The notes: a model not told the origin generated them from the letters alone. Positions 26,417 to 36,276 are shown, counted from the stretch's first letter. The stretch is DNA of 64,000 nucleotides from Pedobacter sp. HDW13 (GCF_011303555.1 NZ_CP049868.1:3844001-3908000), one strand, 5' to 3'. Translations and numbers: made by a program.

Positions 26417-27674
26417 GAGATTTGATTTTTATTTCTGGAACCAGACTTACTGCGCCGGGCCATTCTCCCCTATATACTCCTCCACGTCTAACATCATTAT
26501 CTAAAACCGTTAAAGAATAGCAGTTTTCAATTATTTCGAAAAGCAAACCTTGTTTGTTATTAAGGTGGAGATTAATATAATATCTTCCTTCATTTAAAAT
26601 ATATTCTGGAAATGGTACGATAAATTCATATGAACCAATTTCTAATTCGGAGATAGAGCTATTAATATGAAAAGTGTTGATACAAGTTACCAGCTCTTGC
26701 ATCTCATTATACAGCGCAATACAAAATCCTATATTTGGATTATTTACTTTTGATCTTAAGCGGATTTTGATATCGAATCTTTCTCCATTAGTTATTGTTT
26801 CAACAATGGTATTATTTTTGTTTAAAATTTCAATGCTTTCAGCAATAAAATCTTCGTTTTCAAAAGCAATGAGGTGCTTATCAATTCGATTTAAATAAGA
26901 TGAAACAATTTTCGTAACATTTCCTACTTCTTCCAGCCTTCCATTTTTCAGAAAGATAGCCTTTTTGCAAAATGATCTGATGGCTAGCATATTATGGCTC
27001 ACAAACAGTACAGTTCTTCCTTCTCCTTTGCTTACTTCGTCCATTTTGCCCAGACATTTCTTCTGAAACTCAGCATCGCCTACAGCCAAGACCTCATCAA
27101 CAATTAAAATTTCGGACTCCAAATGTGCAGCTACAGCAAAAGCCAATCTTACATACATACCCGAACTGTATCTTTTTACTGGTGTATCCAGATAGCGTTC
27201 TATACCTGCAAAATCTACAATTTCATCCAGCTTGCGTTGGATTTCTTTTTTACGCATGCCTAAAATAGCACCGTTTAAAAAAATATTTTCTCTCCCGCTT
27301 AACTCTGGATGGAAACCTGTGCCCACTTCTAATAAACTGGCAATTCGTCCGTGTCCAGAGATTTTGCCAGTAGTGGGGGCGGTAACCTTGCTCAATATTT
27401 TTAGTAAAGTGCTTTTTCCAGCGCCGTTTCTACCTATAACGCCAACCGCATCTCCCTGCTCAATTTCAAAGTTGATATCTTTTAAACTCCATACCACGCC
27501 GCTTTCGCTTTTAGTATATTGGTCATTGCTTTCACCAATTCTGAGGAAAGGATCTTCTTTACCACGAATCCGGGCATACCAGCGTTCTAAATCTCGACTG
27601 ATTGTACCAGTACCAATTTGCCCCAATTGATAGGCTTTACTTAGGTTTTCTACTTTAATTGCAATGTCTGACAT
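26403..27674 (-). CDS. wzt: ABC polysaccharide exporter ATPase with C-terminal carbohydrate-binding domain (Wzt)
   Basis: A 423-aa protein. The nucleotide-binding domain has Walker A GRNGAGKST (81-89), signature YSSGM (169-173) and Walker B ILIVDEVLAVGD (189-200). After about residue 250 comes a beta-rich extension (FDIKIRLRSKVNNPNIGFCIALYN, then GRYYINLHLN) like the Wzt C-terminal domain that recognises the finished glycan end. It drives the Wzm permease encoded next. Such domains select chain-terminated polymers, which fits the many methyltransferases in this locus. Confidence 0.9.
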   Translation of the reverse strand: MSDIAIKVENLSKAYQLGQIGTGTISRDLERWYARIRGKEDPFLRIGESNDQYTKSESGVVWSLKDINFEIEQGDAVGVIGRNGAGKSTLLKILSKVTAPTTGKISGHGRIASLLEVGTGFHPELSGRENIFLNGAILGMRKKEIQRKLDEIVDFAGIERYLDTPVKRYSSGMYVRLAFAVAAHLESEILIVDEVLAVGDAEFQKKCLGKMDEVSKGEGRTVLFVSHNMLAIRSFCKKAIFLKNGRLEEVGNVTKIVSSYLNRIDKHLIAFENEDFIAESIEILNKNNTIVETITNGERFDIKIRLRSKVNNPNIGFCIALYNEMQELVTCINTFHINSSISELEIGSYEFIVPFPEYILNEGRYYINLHLNNKQGLLFEIIENCYSLTVLDNDVRRGGVYRGEWPGAVSLVPEIKIKSHDKN

Positions 27675-27732
27675 CTTAAAATATACTTAAAGCTAATCTT
27701 CCATCATCTATGTTCCGTCTTTCTTTTTCCAT

Positions 27733-28587
27733 CTAAACCGTGTCGACAAAATTCCGTTCTACTTTATTGAAAACGATTGTACCCAACAGCATGAGTATAA
27801 TGGTAACCAATGTTGCATAACCCAAGCTGAGCCAGCTAAAACTTCCCTGACCCAAAAAGCCATATCTGAATGTTTCGATAATTGGGGTCATCGGGTTATA
27901 CTCAATGATCCAGGCATAGGCCGGATATTTTTTGATCGCTTCAGATAGGGGATAGATTACTGTAGTTGCATACATCAATAACTGCACCCCAAAGCTGATG
28001 AGAAAAGCAAGGTCTCTGTATTTGGTGGTCATGGCCGATATAATCATGCCCGCACCTAAGCCCAATAAAGCCATTAATATTACAATGATTGGAAAAAGGC
28101 AAATGGCCCAGCTAACGTTAAAGTTGGCTCCAGCGAAATAATAATACCCCATTAAAATAAGGAACAGTAACATTTGTACACCAAAACGCACCAAATTGCT
28201 TACTACGATACTGAGTGGCATAATTAACCGTGGAAAATATACCTTGCCAAAAATACCGGCATTATCTTTAAAAACCGAAGAGGTTTTGGTTAAGCAATCG
28301 GCAAAGTAGTTCCAGGCGGTAATACCAGCCATATAAAATAATGGTTTAGGTAATTCGTCTGTAGATATGCCCGCTAAATTGCCAAAGATAAAGGTGAAAA
28401 TAATGGTCGTAAATAAGGGCTGAATAAAGAACCATAAAGGGCCTAGAATGGTCTGCTTATAAAAGGAAACAAAATCTCTCCTTACCAGCAGTACAAGTAA
28501 ATCGCGGTAAGCCCAAACCTCATTCAGTTTTAAATCCAGCAAAGAAGATTTTGCTTCAATGGTCCACGCTTGCTCTTCCTTAACCAT
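27733..28587 (-). CDS. wzm: ABC-2 polysaccharide exporter permease (Wzm)
   Basis: A 284-aa ABC-2 membrane protein with six hydrophobic helices. The N-terminal amphipathic region WAYRDLLVLLVRRDFVSFYKQTILGPLWFF is characteristic of O-antigen/teichoic acid exporters. GMIISAMTTKYRDLAFLI and YNPMTPIIETFRYGFLG are also family segments. With the Wzt ATPase it moves the undecaprenyl-linked polymer across the inner membrane. A 58-bp gap before wzt contains a purine-rich GATGG-type repeat. Confidence 0.9.
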   Translation of the reverse strand: MVKEEQAWTIEAKSSLLDLKLNEVWAYRDLLVLLVRRDFVSFYKQTILGPLWFFIQPLFTTIIFTFIFGNLAGISTDELPKPLFYMAGITAWNYFADCLTKTSSVFKDNAGIFGKVYFPRLIMPLSIVVSNLVRFGVQMLLFLILMGYYYFAGANFNVSWAICLFPIIVILMALLGLGAGMIISAMTTKYRDLAFLISFGVQLLMYATTVIYPLSEAIKKYPAYAWIIEYNPMTPIIETFRYGFLGQGSFSWLSLGYATLVTIILMLLGTIVFNKVERNFVDTV

Positions 28588-29770
28588 AAATATTCCGTGT
28601 ATTGTTCATGTTTTCATTTTGAGTAACTACTGCCAAATCAGCATCAATTTTTCCACCAACCAGCAAGTTTCGTATCGATTGAAGGTACTGCTTGTATCCA
28701 AATGCCTGCACACATTTTTCCTGCAGATTTTTTTGCTCTTGTTGTGTTTGTGTATGCCCCAGAAGGGAACTGATACTGTTTAATATTCCTTGTTGATCGT
28801 CTGGATCAACAAGTACGCCCAATTCGCCACCGCGAAGTGCATCTATACTACCATCTTTATTGCCCGCAATTACCCTAAGGCCACTTGCAAGGGCTTCGAT
28901 AAATACAATACCGAACCCCTCTTTTTTACTAGGGAGAATAAAAAGATCTGACAATAAAAAGTGTTCAGTAAGTTCGGCTTCATCAATAAAGCCAATCATT
29001 TTAATATGATTTTGAAGATTATTTTTGCTAATTAAGTCATCCAATCGCTTCTTTTCTACTACATCCCATTTGCCCGCTAATAGATAAACCAGATTTGGAT
29101 AGCTTTCCAGTAATTTCGGCAATAATTCAATGGTATGGTCGTACCCTTTATATTTTTCCGAAGAAGATAAGCGGGAGAGGGAGAACAAAATTAAATGTTC
29201 ATTGCTTAAATGATATCGGTCTAACAAATTTTGTGGTTTTTCAAACTCGGTCGACAGGTGATAGAAAGGATCAAGGCAATTGTTTAATACTTCAATTCGC
29301 TCCGTTTGAATATGATGCATATCCATTACTTTCTGTGCAGTAAATTCACTTACACAAATAATTTTGTCAAGTTGGTTCAGCATTTTGAGCTTGGCATCCG
29401 ATAATTTCTTCCAGATTTCGATGCCATGGGCCAACAGGTAAATCTTTTTATGAGGGTGTATTTTTTTAATGAAGTAAACAATATTAATGAGGTGGATGTG
29501 GCTCAGTACAATCACATCAGTTTTTAAGCCAGCTAAAAAAGATTGAATTACAAAACGTTCCTTCTTTCCTTCAAACCCCCTGAACTGGTTTTTGCTCAAG
29601 TACCTCGAATCGCGGTCTGTATTTTTATCATACATTGAATACACTGTCGACTGTACTATTTCTTCTTCACTTAAATCGTATAAAACGCGACTCAAACTGC
29701 GGCACACCTTCTCAATTCCACCAGTTAAACTAAATGTTTTTAGCGTTAAAAATAAAACTTTAACTGGCAT
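28580..29770 (-). CDS. Glycosyltransferase family 4
   Basis: About 396 aa from ATG 29770; an upstream ATG at 29824 would add 18 residues with no family similarity. The start VKVLFLTLKTFSLTGGIEKVCRSL has the glycine-rich acceptor loop. RLSSSEKYKGYDHTIELL and SKKEGFGIVFIEALASGLRVIAG (catalytic E-x7-E) mark the GT-B donor domain. It overlaps asnB by 11 bp and the permease gene by 8 bp. Being next to the exporter, it may act early in assembly, but this is only positional. Confidence 0.86.
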   Translation of the reverse strand: MPVKVLFLTLKTFSLTGGIEKVCRSLSRVLYDLSEEEIVQSTVYSMYDKNTDRDSRYLSKNQFRGFEGKKERFVIQSFLAGLKTDVIVLSHIHLINIVYFIKKIHPHKKIYLLAHGIEIWKKLSDAKLKMLNQLDKIICVSEFTAQKVMDMHHIQTERIEVLNNCLDPFYHLSTEFEKPQNLLDRYHLSNEHLILFSLSRLSSSEKYKGYDHTIELLPKLLESYPNLVYLLAGKWDVVEKKRLDDLISKNNLQNHIKMIGFIDEAELTEHFLLSDLFILPSKKEGFGIVFIEALASGLRVIAGNKDGSIDALRGGELGVLVDPDDQQGILNSISSLLGHTQTQQEQKNLQEKCVQAFGYKQYLQSIRNLLVGGKIDADLAVVTQNENMNNTRNIYG

Positions 29771-31547
29771 GGTAGGTTCTGTATAAGGCCAATGCCGAGC
29801 TCCAGTGTAATTTATTATCGCCAAAGTTTTGCATCAACAATTTTGCTCTTTTATTGGTGTAACGGGATGGATCGGCAATATCACTATTTTTTCTCATCCA
29901 CTCTTGAAAAGGGAAAGTAAAGCCCATTTTTGACCTTTTCCAGGTTTCTGCAGGTAAGTCTTCCTTGTAAGCCTCAACCAATAATTTCTTTTTCTGTTCG
30001 TAGCTGAACTTGATTTCGTTAGAGATAGAAAGCACCAGTTTAACAAAGTTGATGTCGAGAAAAGGCACACGCACTTCAACACCATGGCTCATGCTCATAA
30101 AATCGGTATCTTTTAACAACTGGTTTTGCATATACATGTTAAACTCAAACCAGCTTGCCCGTGTTTCGTTACTTGTTTTTTTAATTCCGGGTTGAATTGG
30201 GATTTCCTCAAGGCAATCGATAACGGTTTTCATATCAATGTCTAACAAATCGGCAATCACATCGGGCGAATAAACGCCCCTCAAACAAAGGTATTCACCA
30301 ATAGGGGAGTTAAGGCTAAGGTAATACAAACGTTTAAACTTGGTATTGTTAGAGAAACGCATACTCCTTAAAACACTTTTGCTTAACCAGTTTAAATTCT
30401 GTATTTTATGGATACGATCAAAAGAGGGATAGCCACCAAAAAGCTCGTCGGCACCTAAACCCGATAACACTACTTTTATACCATTTTCTTTGGCCGCCTT
30501 GCACACAAACCAGGTATTAATTCCATCATTGGTGGGCTGGTCCATACTGCTTAAAACAGTTTCGAAATTTTGAACAAAATCGCGGTAGGTAATTAAACGT
30601 TCAATTTTATGTGCATCTATTTTTTGCAATAAACCGCTGCGTTGCTTCTGCTCAGAAAAATCTATTTCGTTAAAATTGGCCGAAATGCAGGATAGCTTTT
30701 TGCTATCGAACTGGTTGGCCAAAATGGTAATGATACTGGAATCTAGCCCGCCACTAAATAGCACAGCAATATCTACATCCGAAATCATTTGTTGCCTGAT
30801 TGAGTTACTGAGTTGCTCGCGGATTTGCTCAACAGCGTAATCTTCATTGCGGATATGAGCGGTATGCTCAAACTCGTGATAAGATTGAACGAAATGCTTG
30901 GCATTTCTGATGTTGTACTTCAGGAATGAGCCTTTACCCAAACTACAAACGTCTTTTATGGTGGTATAGGGTTCTGGTATGTGCCCGAATGCCAGATAAT
31001 AAATTCTCCAGTTGCTGTTTTCCTGGTAAATACCGGCATGTTTAAAGGCCTTAACCTCCGAAGCAAAGGTTAGCGTTTCTTTATCAAAGTGGTAATATAA
31101 AGGTTTAATACCGTTTTGATCCCTAACCAGGTAGATACATTGCTGCCGTTTATCAAAAATGCAAAAGGCGAAAATGCCATCCAGCTTACCAAATGCAGCT
31201 TCCCGCCAGTGTTGATAAGCATATAATATTACCTCTGTATCGGTTTGTGTTTTAAATATATAGCCTAGGTTAATAAGCTCGGTACGGATTTGCTGGTAAT
31301 TATAAATCTCGCCGTTATAAGTAATTACAATATCCTCTTTGTGGCTTACCATGGGTTGATGGCCACTGCTGCTAAGGTCTAAAATGGCTAAGCGGCGGTT
31401 GCCTAAGCATATCGATTCCCTTTCAGCTTGATAAATGCCATAATCATCCGGGCCACCATGCTGCATACTCTCGCACATGGCCTTTACCTGCTCACTAACT
31501 TTTTCTAAAGAATTTCTGCTGTTAATAATGCCCGCTATGCGACACAT
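29760..31547 (-). CDS. asnB: Asparagine synthase (glutamine-hydrolysing)
   Basis: A 595-aa enzyme: N-terminal class II glutaminase domain with nucleophile Cys2 (MCRIAGI), then HGGPDDYG and YNGEIYNYQ. The C-terminal synthetase domain has PP-loop VLFSGGLDSS and VLSGLGADELFGGYP, ending with the helical region KKKLLVEAYKEDLP and KMGFTFPFQEWM. In EPS loci such enzymes often amidate uronic acids or sugars instead of making free asparagine; which applies here is not visible. 188 bp separate it from the antiterminator gene. Confidence 0.92.
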   Translation of the reverse strand: MCRIAGIINSRNSLEKVSEQVKAMCESMQHGGPDDYGIYQAERESICLGNRRLAILDLSSSGHQPMVSHKEDIVITYNGEIYNYQQIRTELINLGYIFKTQTDTEVILYAYQHWREAAFGKLDGIFAFCIFDKRQQCIYLVRDQNGIKPLYYHFDKETLTFASEVKAFKHAGIYQENSNWRIYYLAFGHIPEPYTTIKDVCSLGKGSFLKYNIRNAKHFVQSYHEFEHTAHIRNEDYAVEQIREQLSNSIRQQMISDVDIAVLFSGGLDSSIITILANQFDSKKLSCISANFNEIDFSEQKQRSGLLQKIDAHKIERLITYRDFVQNFETVLSSMDQPTNDGINTWFVCKAAKENGIKVVLSGLGADELFGGYPSFDRIHKIQNLNWLSKSVLRSMRFSNNTKFKRLYYLSLNSPIGEYLCLRGVYSPDVIADLLDIDMKTVIDCLEEIPIQPGIKKTSNETRASWFEFNMYMQNQLLKDTDFMSMSHGVEVRVPFLDINFVKLVLSISNEIKFSYEQKKKLLVEAYKEDLPAETWKRSKMGFTFPFQEWMRKNSDIADPSRYTNKRAKLLMQNFGDNKLHWSSALALYRTYHAS

Positions 31548-31735
31548 AACTTTTTACTTGATCAATTTGAGGCTATCTAATCCAGTCCAGATACAGCTTC
31601 GCCCCCTCAGTCACATTTTATATTTTAAAATGACTGATTATTTTGTTTTTATGAATGAAGCTGAGCATCAAAGCTTCAGCGGTTTTTTGCTAAATGTTAT
31701 ATATTCCCCCATCATCCATCTCACATCATCCATCC

Positions 31736-32239
31736 TTAAATCGGTTCTACAAATGCTACCGAGGTATTAATGTTGATAGCATACCCCATATTTTGTAAAC
31801 GCAATACAATACGTTGTTTATTTTGTATCGATACCAGTTCTGCAATTATCCCTTTAAATGGGCCAGCTTTAATCAATACCCTTTCACCAGGTTTAATATC
31901 ATAGTCAATTACCTCCAGATCGGCATCGGTGGCCAGTAAAAGCTTCAGATCGTTAATTTGCCCATCAGGGATGGATGCGATTTGGCCGGAGAAATAAATA
32001 AATCTCGCAATGCCATTGGTCATCAATACTTCAGCATATTCTTTAGCCGAAATATACACAAACAGATAAGATTTGATTAAAGGCTCTTCTACTATTTTTT
32101 TACGGTCGCTCCATTGTTTAACCGTCTTTTTAAGCGGTAGATAAGCTAAAATAGCCTTCCTGTTCAATTCATCGTAAGCCTTTTTTTCAGCCCTCGAACG
32201 CGTATAAACCGGATACCATCTATAATTTTGATCTATCAT
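31736..32239 (-). CDS. NusG-like antiterminator of the UpxY type
   Basis: A 167-aa NusG paralogue. The NGN domain has WYPVYTRSRAEKKAYDELNRKAILAYLP and PLIKSYLFVYIS. The C-terminal KOW domain has IKPGERVLIKAGPFKGIIAELV (about 110-130). In Bacteroides, UpxY proteins allow transcription through long polysaccharide operons. This gene lies third from the operon head, ahead of about 30 kb of genes in the same direction, which fits that role. Regulation of this particular operon is inferred. Confidence 0.88.
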   Translation of the reverse strand: MIDQNYRWYPVYTRSRAEKKAYDELNRKAILAYLPLKKTVKQWSDRKKIVEEPLIKSYLFVYISAKEYAEVLMTNGIARFIYFSGQIASIPDGQINDLKLLLATDADLEVIDYDIKPGERVLIKAGPFKGIIAELVSIQNKQRIVLRLQNMGYAININTSVAFVEPI

Positions 32240-32297
32240 TTGCCTTTATCCATTATTGCCGAAACTGCAATTAAGCCCCATCATCCATTTTCCATCC

Positions 32298-34700
32298 TTA
32301 CTTCTTCTTCCAAAACTCCCACCAGCTGCGTTCATCATCATAATATCCACTCTTGCCATAACCCGTGTAATTAGAGTAATAATAAGTGCCGGTATTGCTG
32401 TGGGCGTAATTGGTAGTATAAATGTTGGCGTGTAATTTTTCATCATCAAAAGAGTTTAAAATAATGGCAATGTTATTCAATCCATATTCCTTTGATAAAC
32501 GATCAGGGATGGTTGCCGCCCTGAATTTCGATACGCCAGAGCGGATGATAAACAGGTTAATATCTGCCTTTCTAATCAGTGGAACTGAATCCGAAACCAA
32601 TCCGACTGGCGCTGTATCAATAATAATGTATTCGTAGGTTTCCCTCAATTTTTCGATCAGCGTGGCCATCGCTTTATGATGCAAAAGTTCTGAAGGGTTG
32701 GGGGGCACAGGACCAGATGTAATGTAATCAATGCTATGCCTTTCGTCTGTAAATATAACATCGCTTAAACCAGCCTGATTAGACAAATAACTACTCAACC
32801 CAATTTTATTGTTAGAACCAAAGGCGTGGTGCAACTTCGATTTACGTAAATCTGCTGCAATTAAAATCACCTTTTTGTCGATGATAGATAAGGTTCCGGC
32901 TAGGTTTAAGCTTACAAACGACTTTCCTTCTCCCGAAACTTCTGAAGTGATGCAGATTACTTTCGTATCCTGATCACTAGCCATAAAGCTCAGGTTGGTC
33001 CTAACCGATCTGACCGATTCGGCAAATATAGATTTTGGCCTTTCGATGGAGAGTACACTCTGCCCAAGCTCAACTTTTTTAGGGTATTTTAAAATTACCC
33101 CAATAATGGGAGTGGCAGTCAGGCCTTCAATCGTCTCGATATCGTATAGGTAAGGATTAAGTATCCTAACCAACAAAATTAAACCTAGGCCCGAAAATAG
33201 CCCCATAAATAGGTATGAAGAGTAAATTTTCTTCGGAACAGGAGAGATAGGGAAAAATGAAGGTTGCGCCGCACTAATAATCGTTGCCCCCGAAATTACC
33301 GCTGCTGAACTGATCTGGGCAGAAAGCTTGCGCTCAAATAACATCGAAAACATACGCTGGTTAATATCAAAATTGCTTTGCAACTTGGCAAAATCGTTTT
33401 GTTTAGCAGGTATGCTACCCAAAGCCTGGTTGGCCTGGCCAATTTGCCCGTTAATATAGCTAATGGTTTTTTGGTTCCGTTCGTGTAATAGCCTGATATT
33501 GGTTACAATGGCTTGCTTAACTTCGTTAATTTGACGATTAATGTCCTGGATGGGTTGCGCATCAGCATTAAAATTCTGTAGTTTATTCTCCCTGTTTATA
33601 ATCAAACCGTTAAGCTGGCTAATTAAGCCGGTTAAAAGGGTGTTGTTGATGCCCTCCAGGTTCAGGTTAAGCTGTATACGGTCTTTATTGTTTTTAACCT
33701 GACTTTCTAACTGCTGTATGCCCAGTTCCTGTAATTGTAATTCTGCAATCTGGTTTTGCAGGTTAGAAAGTTTCGAATTACTGAGTTGCTTGTCGGTATT
33801 AGGATCAATAAGCTTATTGTTACTTTGAAAACTCGAAAGCTTATTGCCCGATTTATTAACCTGCTCATCCAAAAAGGCAATCTGGCTATCTAAATAATCG
33901 ATGGTTTGTTTGGCCGATCTCTTCTTTAGTGTGGCATCGTTCTTTACATATTCTTTTATGATTTCATTCAGCACATTGGCCGAAAAAACGGGATTACTAT
34001 CGGTATGCGTAACCCCCATAATATTGGTGTTTTTTTCCTGTTCGAAAACGTTTAATCCTCCGGCTGCTCTGCCATATAGATCGCGGATGCCGTTAAATTT
34101 AAAACTGTAATTGCCCGTTGCCGGGATTTCTGTTTTAACCGTAAATACCATGTTGCCGGCATTTATAGCCTGGCCATACTGGTACTTTTTGCTGCTTTTG
34201 TGGTTGTCGTCGCTGCTCGAGAGTTCAAAGCTTCTGCTATCTATTGGTTTTACCGCATAAGTTGCCCTACTGAAATTAACCGAATCCTGCGTCAAAATAT
34301 CAACCTGAAAGGGTTGTTTCGGATAAAGTTCGGTTACACGTACCCTGCCTTCTAAATAATAACTGATTTTATAATCGAGGTTTTTCAGGGCGTTTAAAAT
34401 AACATCTTCCGAACGCATGATAATACCTTCCGTTTGGATCTGGTTCTGGTTAAAAGGTCGGTAATTTACCGGAGAGCCCGGAAGTGACATCTGTTGCTGC
34501 TGGTCGCCATCCAGCTTTAACGATGCCGAAGTAATGTAAATAGGTGTAATGCTCCTTACGTAAAGCCAGGCCAATACAAAGCTAATCAGCACCGTTCCGG
34601 CAACCCAGTACCACCTGCTTAAAAAAATCAAGATAATTTTCCAGTAGTTAATCGTCTGACTGGCTAATTTTCTATTTTCGATTGGTGTTGAATTATCCAT
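32298..34700 (-). CDS. wzc: Wzc-type polysaccharide co-polymerase and tyrosine autokinase
   Basis: An 800-aa inner-membrane protein. The first helix is near 28-48, followed by a long periplasmic Wzz-like part with coiled-coil stretches (about 240-450), then a second helix near 490-508. The cytoplasmic BY-kinase has Walker A SGEGKS (589-594), Walker A' ILIAADLRKS and Walker B YIIIDTAPV (about 690-698). The C-terminal tail has at least eight tyrosines in residues 761-787, the autophosphorylation cluster. It controls EPS chain length and export with the Wza-like lipoprotein encoded just upstream (1-bp overlap). Confidence 0.92.
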   Translation of the reverse strand: MDNSTPIENRKLASQTINYWKIILIFLSRWYWVAGTVLISFVLAWLYVRSITPIYITSASLKLDGDQQQQMSLPGSPVNYRPFNQNQIQTEGIIMRSEDVILNALKNLDYKISYYLEGRVRVTELYPKQPFQVDILTQDSVNFSRATYAVKPIDSRSFELSSSDDNHKSSKKYQYGQAINAGNMVFTVKTEIPATGNYSFKFNGIRDLYGRAAGGLNVFEQEKNTNIMGVTHTDSNPVFSANVLNEIIKEYVKNDATLKKRSAKQTIDYLDSQIAFLDEQVNKSGNKLSSFQSNNKLIDPNTDKQLSNSKLSNLQNQIAELQLQELGIQQLESQVKNNKDRIQLNLNLEGINNTLLTGLISQLNGLIINRENKLQNFNADAQPIQDINRQINEVKQAIVTNIRLLHERNQKTISYINGQIGQANQALGSIPAKQNDFAKLQSNFDINQRMFSMLFERKLSAQISSAAVISGATIISAAQPSFFPISPVPKKIYSSYLFMGLFSGLGLILLVRILNPYLYDIETIEGLTATPIIGVILKYPKKVELGQSVLSIERPKSIFAESVRSVRTNLSFMASDQDTKVICITSEVSGEGKSFVSLNLAGTLSIIDKKVILIAADLRKSKLHHAFGSNNKIGLSSYLSNQAGLSDVIFTDERHSIDYITSGPVPPNPSELLHHKAMATLIEKLRETYEYIIIDTAPVGLVSDSVPLIRKADINLFIIRSGVSKFRAATIPDRLSKEYGLNNIAIILNSFDDEKLHANIYTTNYAHSNTGTYYYSNYTGYGKSGYYDDERSWWEFWKKK

Positions 34701-35521
34701 TAGCGCGCAAGGGTAAAGATTAACACAGCCAGATTCACCACTACAAGCAAGGGCTGTACAACATTGTTAATGCTGGTGAGTTTTTCGCTAAGCGCTGAGC
34801 TCTTGGTTTGCTGTAGCACAATAATATCATTGTTTTGAAGGATCAGTTTTTTGCTGGCCAGACTATTAATGTCGTTCAGGTTCACATAGATAATTTCCGG
34901 GTGACTCCTGTCACCACGAATAATTTTAAGGGTTTTAGGATCAGCGGTTTTATTAATACCCCCAGCTTCGCCAATAATATCAATTAAGGTCGTGTTTTCC
35001 CTTTCCAGTAAAAAATTACCTTGCCGGCCAAATTCACCCAATAAAGTTACTTTAAGGTTGATTACGCTTAACTCAATAATCGGATCGCGTAACAGTTGTT
35101 TGGCGTATAAATCCTGTATTTTAATGGCTGCCTCTCTGCGGCTCAACCCCAACACTTCTACTTTACCGATAGCTGGAAGATTAACTTTACCATCAATATC
35201 CACAGGATAGGAAAGTACATTATTTATATTCCCGGATGCTATATTCTGATTATTGCTGGTGGTACTACCAGCCTGCGACGAAGAAGCACCAAACTCCTTA
35301 TTCTGTACATTTCTAACAGCCAATTGATCGTTAACCTTTATTTTATAATAGGCATCGCTAATACCCTGATCATTTACCACATATACCTGTTTAATGGTAT
35401 CGGTAACAATATCACTTGGGGCATTAAATAGACTACGCTCCTTTCTGGCTGCACAACTGGCAAAAATGGCACAAACAGATAAAATACAAAGGAATTTTAA
35501 AATTGCTTTTGTCAGAATCAT
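34700..35521 (-). CDS. wza: Wza-like polysaccharide export lipoprotein
   Basis: A 273-aa outer-membrane lipoprotein with lipobox FASC (Cys about 23). The Poly_export domain has YYKIKVNDQLAVRNVQN and SYPVDIDGKVNLPAIGKVEVLGLSRREA. The SLBB-like part is VTLLGEFGRQGNFLLERENTTLIDIIGEAGGI. It has a C-terminal helix (PLLVVVNLAVLIFTLA). It forms the exit channel for EPS. It is the first gene of the operon and overlaps wzc by 1 bp; upstream is the divergent promoter region. Confidence 0.92.
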   Translation of the reverse strand: MILTKAILKFLCILSVCAIFASCAARKERSLFNAPSDIVTDTIKQVYVVNDQGISDAYYKIKVNDQLAVRNVQNKEFGASSSQAGSTTSNNQNIASGNINNVLSYPVDIDGKVNLPAIGKVEVLGLSRREAAIKIQDLYAKQLLRDPIIELSVINLKVTLLGEFGRQGNFLLERENTTLIDIIGEAGGINKTADPKTLKIIRGDRSHPEIIYVNLNDINSLASKKLILQNNDIIVLQQTKSSALSEKLTSINNVVQPLLVVVNLAVLIFTLAR

Positions 35522-35860
35522 AATCTTGAAACGGGATGAGTAGTGATTGCCATAAGCAATACACTTAAAATATGGGTTAAAGATGCTTAAAAAAAAATTA
35601 AATAGGAAAGCATGTGCCGCTAAATCTGTTCAGCGTTTAACTAAAAAGCTTTTGCTCTTTTTAATGTCAATATCGCTGTGTGTAATTAACCTGTCTCATT
35701 AACAGGTGTTTTACTGGAATAATAGTTTCAAAATACCAGGTAAAAATAGAGTTGACATAGTCAAATCCTCTTTTTTACATTGATAATAATCAACCTGAAA
35801 GCGTGTTGTTGTATGTTTATAGCTACGTTTTTGAGTTAGGTTTGCTCATATCTTATAGCC
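35522..35860. other. Divergent intergenic region between the EPS operon and the small secreted-protein genes
   Basis: This 339-bp AT-rich gap must hold promoters for both directions. On the plus strand TAGGTTTG (35837-35844) fits the Bacteroidota -7 box. No convincing TAnnTTTG box is visible on the minus strand for the EPS operon. No open frame of note is present. Confidence 0.5.
35837..35844 (+). promoter_or_regulatory. Bacteroidota -7 promoter box
   Basis: TAGGTTTG fits TAnnTTTG and lies 17 bp before the ATG at 35861. TTG triplets at 35806-35811 are about 25 bp upstream, slightly far for the -33 element. The same octamer occurs before the paralogue at 38540. Confidence 0.4.
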
Positions 35861-36241
35861 ATGATAAAGCGCTCAACCTTATTATTATGTTTTTTAACAT
35901 TTGGAATCTTTCAGGCTTTAGCCGATACGGGTTGTGCTTACAACGGGAATGTGTATACCAGGTCACCATATTTCAATAATATTTTCGATTTTAATATATA
36001 TTGGTCGGTTCCGTTGCAGGATAATTGTCCCCTTGGTTCACTTCAAACAACCCAATATGCAAATATTTCTACCATCTCTGGAACTACTTGCAACGTTGGC
36101 TTTTTTCAGGCAGGAGTCGAAGTTACTTATCAGGTCGATTTTTGTCCCCTGGATGATTTGATTTGGATAATGATATTCCCAGCATGCTTTTGGAGTTATA
36201 GAATTGCCAGAGATAGAAAAACAACTTCTTTACTTAATTAA
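35861..36241 (+). CDS. Small secreted protein with P-L-D-D C-terminal sorting signal (paralogue 1)
   Basis: A 126-aa protein with a signal peptide ending near FQALA, giving a mature N-terminus DTGCAYNG. The middle is polar, with three more cysteines and no recognised domain. The end has CPLDD, a hydrophobic stretch (LIWIMIFPACFW) and a basic tail (RIARDRK). This tripartite tail matches the layout of exosortase signals. Four intact paralogues and one broken copy follow on the same strand. It is likely processed by the exosortase at 1599-2180 and kept at the cell surface or joined to the EPS; function otherwise unknown. Confidence 0.7.
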   Translation: MIKRSTLLLCFLTFGIFQALADTGCAYNGNVYTRSPYFNNIFDFNIYWSVPLQDNCPLGSLQTTQYANISTISGTTCNVGFFQAGVEVTYQVDFCPLDDLIWIMIFPACFWSYRIARDRKTTSLLN

Positions 36242-36276
36242 CCTAATTACTATTTTTATTCAGATTAGTGGCCTAG

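Noticed and set aside
31660..31700. Stem-loop (TGAAGCT / AGCTTCA) with T-run as a terminator before asnB
   Set aside because: The T-run follows it only on the plus strand, where no gene ends; it does not terminate the minus-strand operon.
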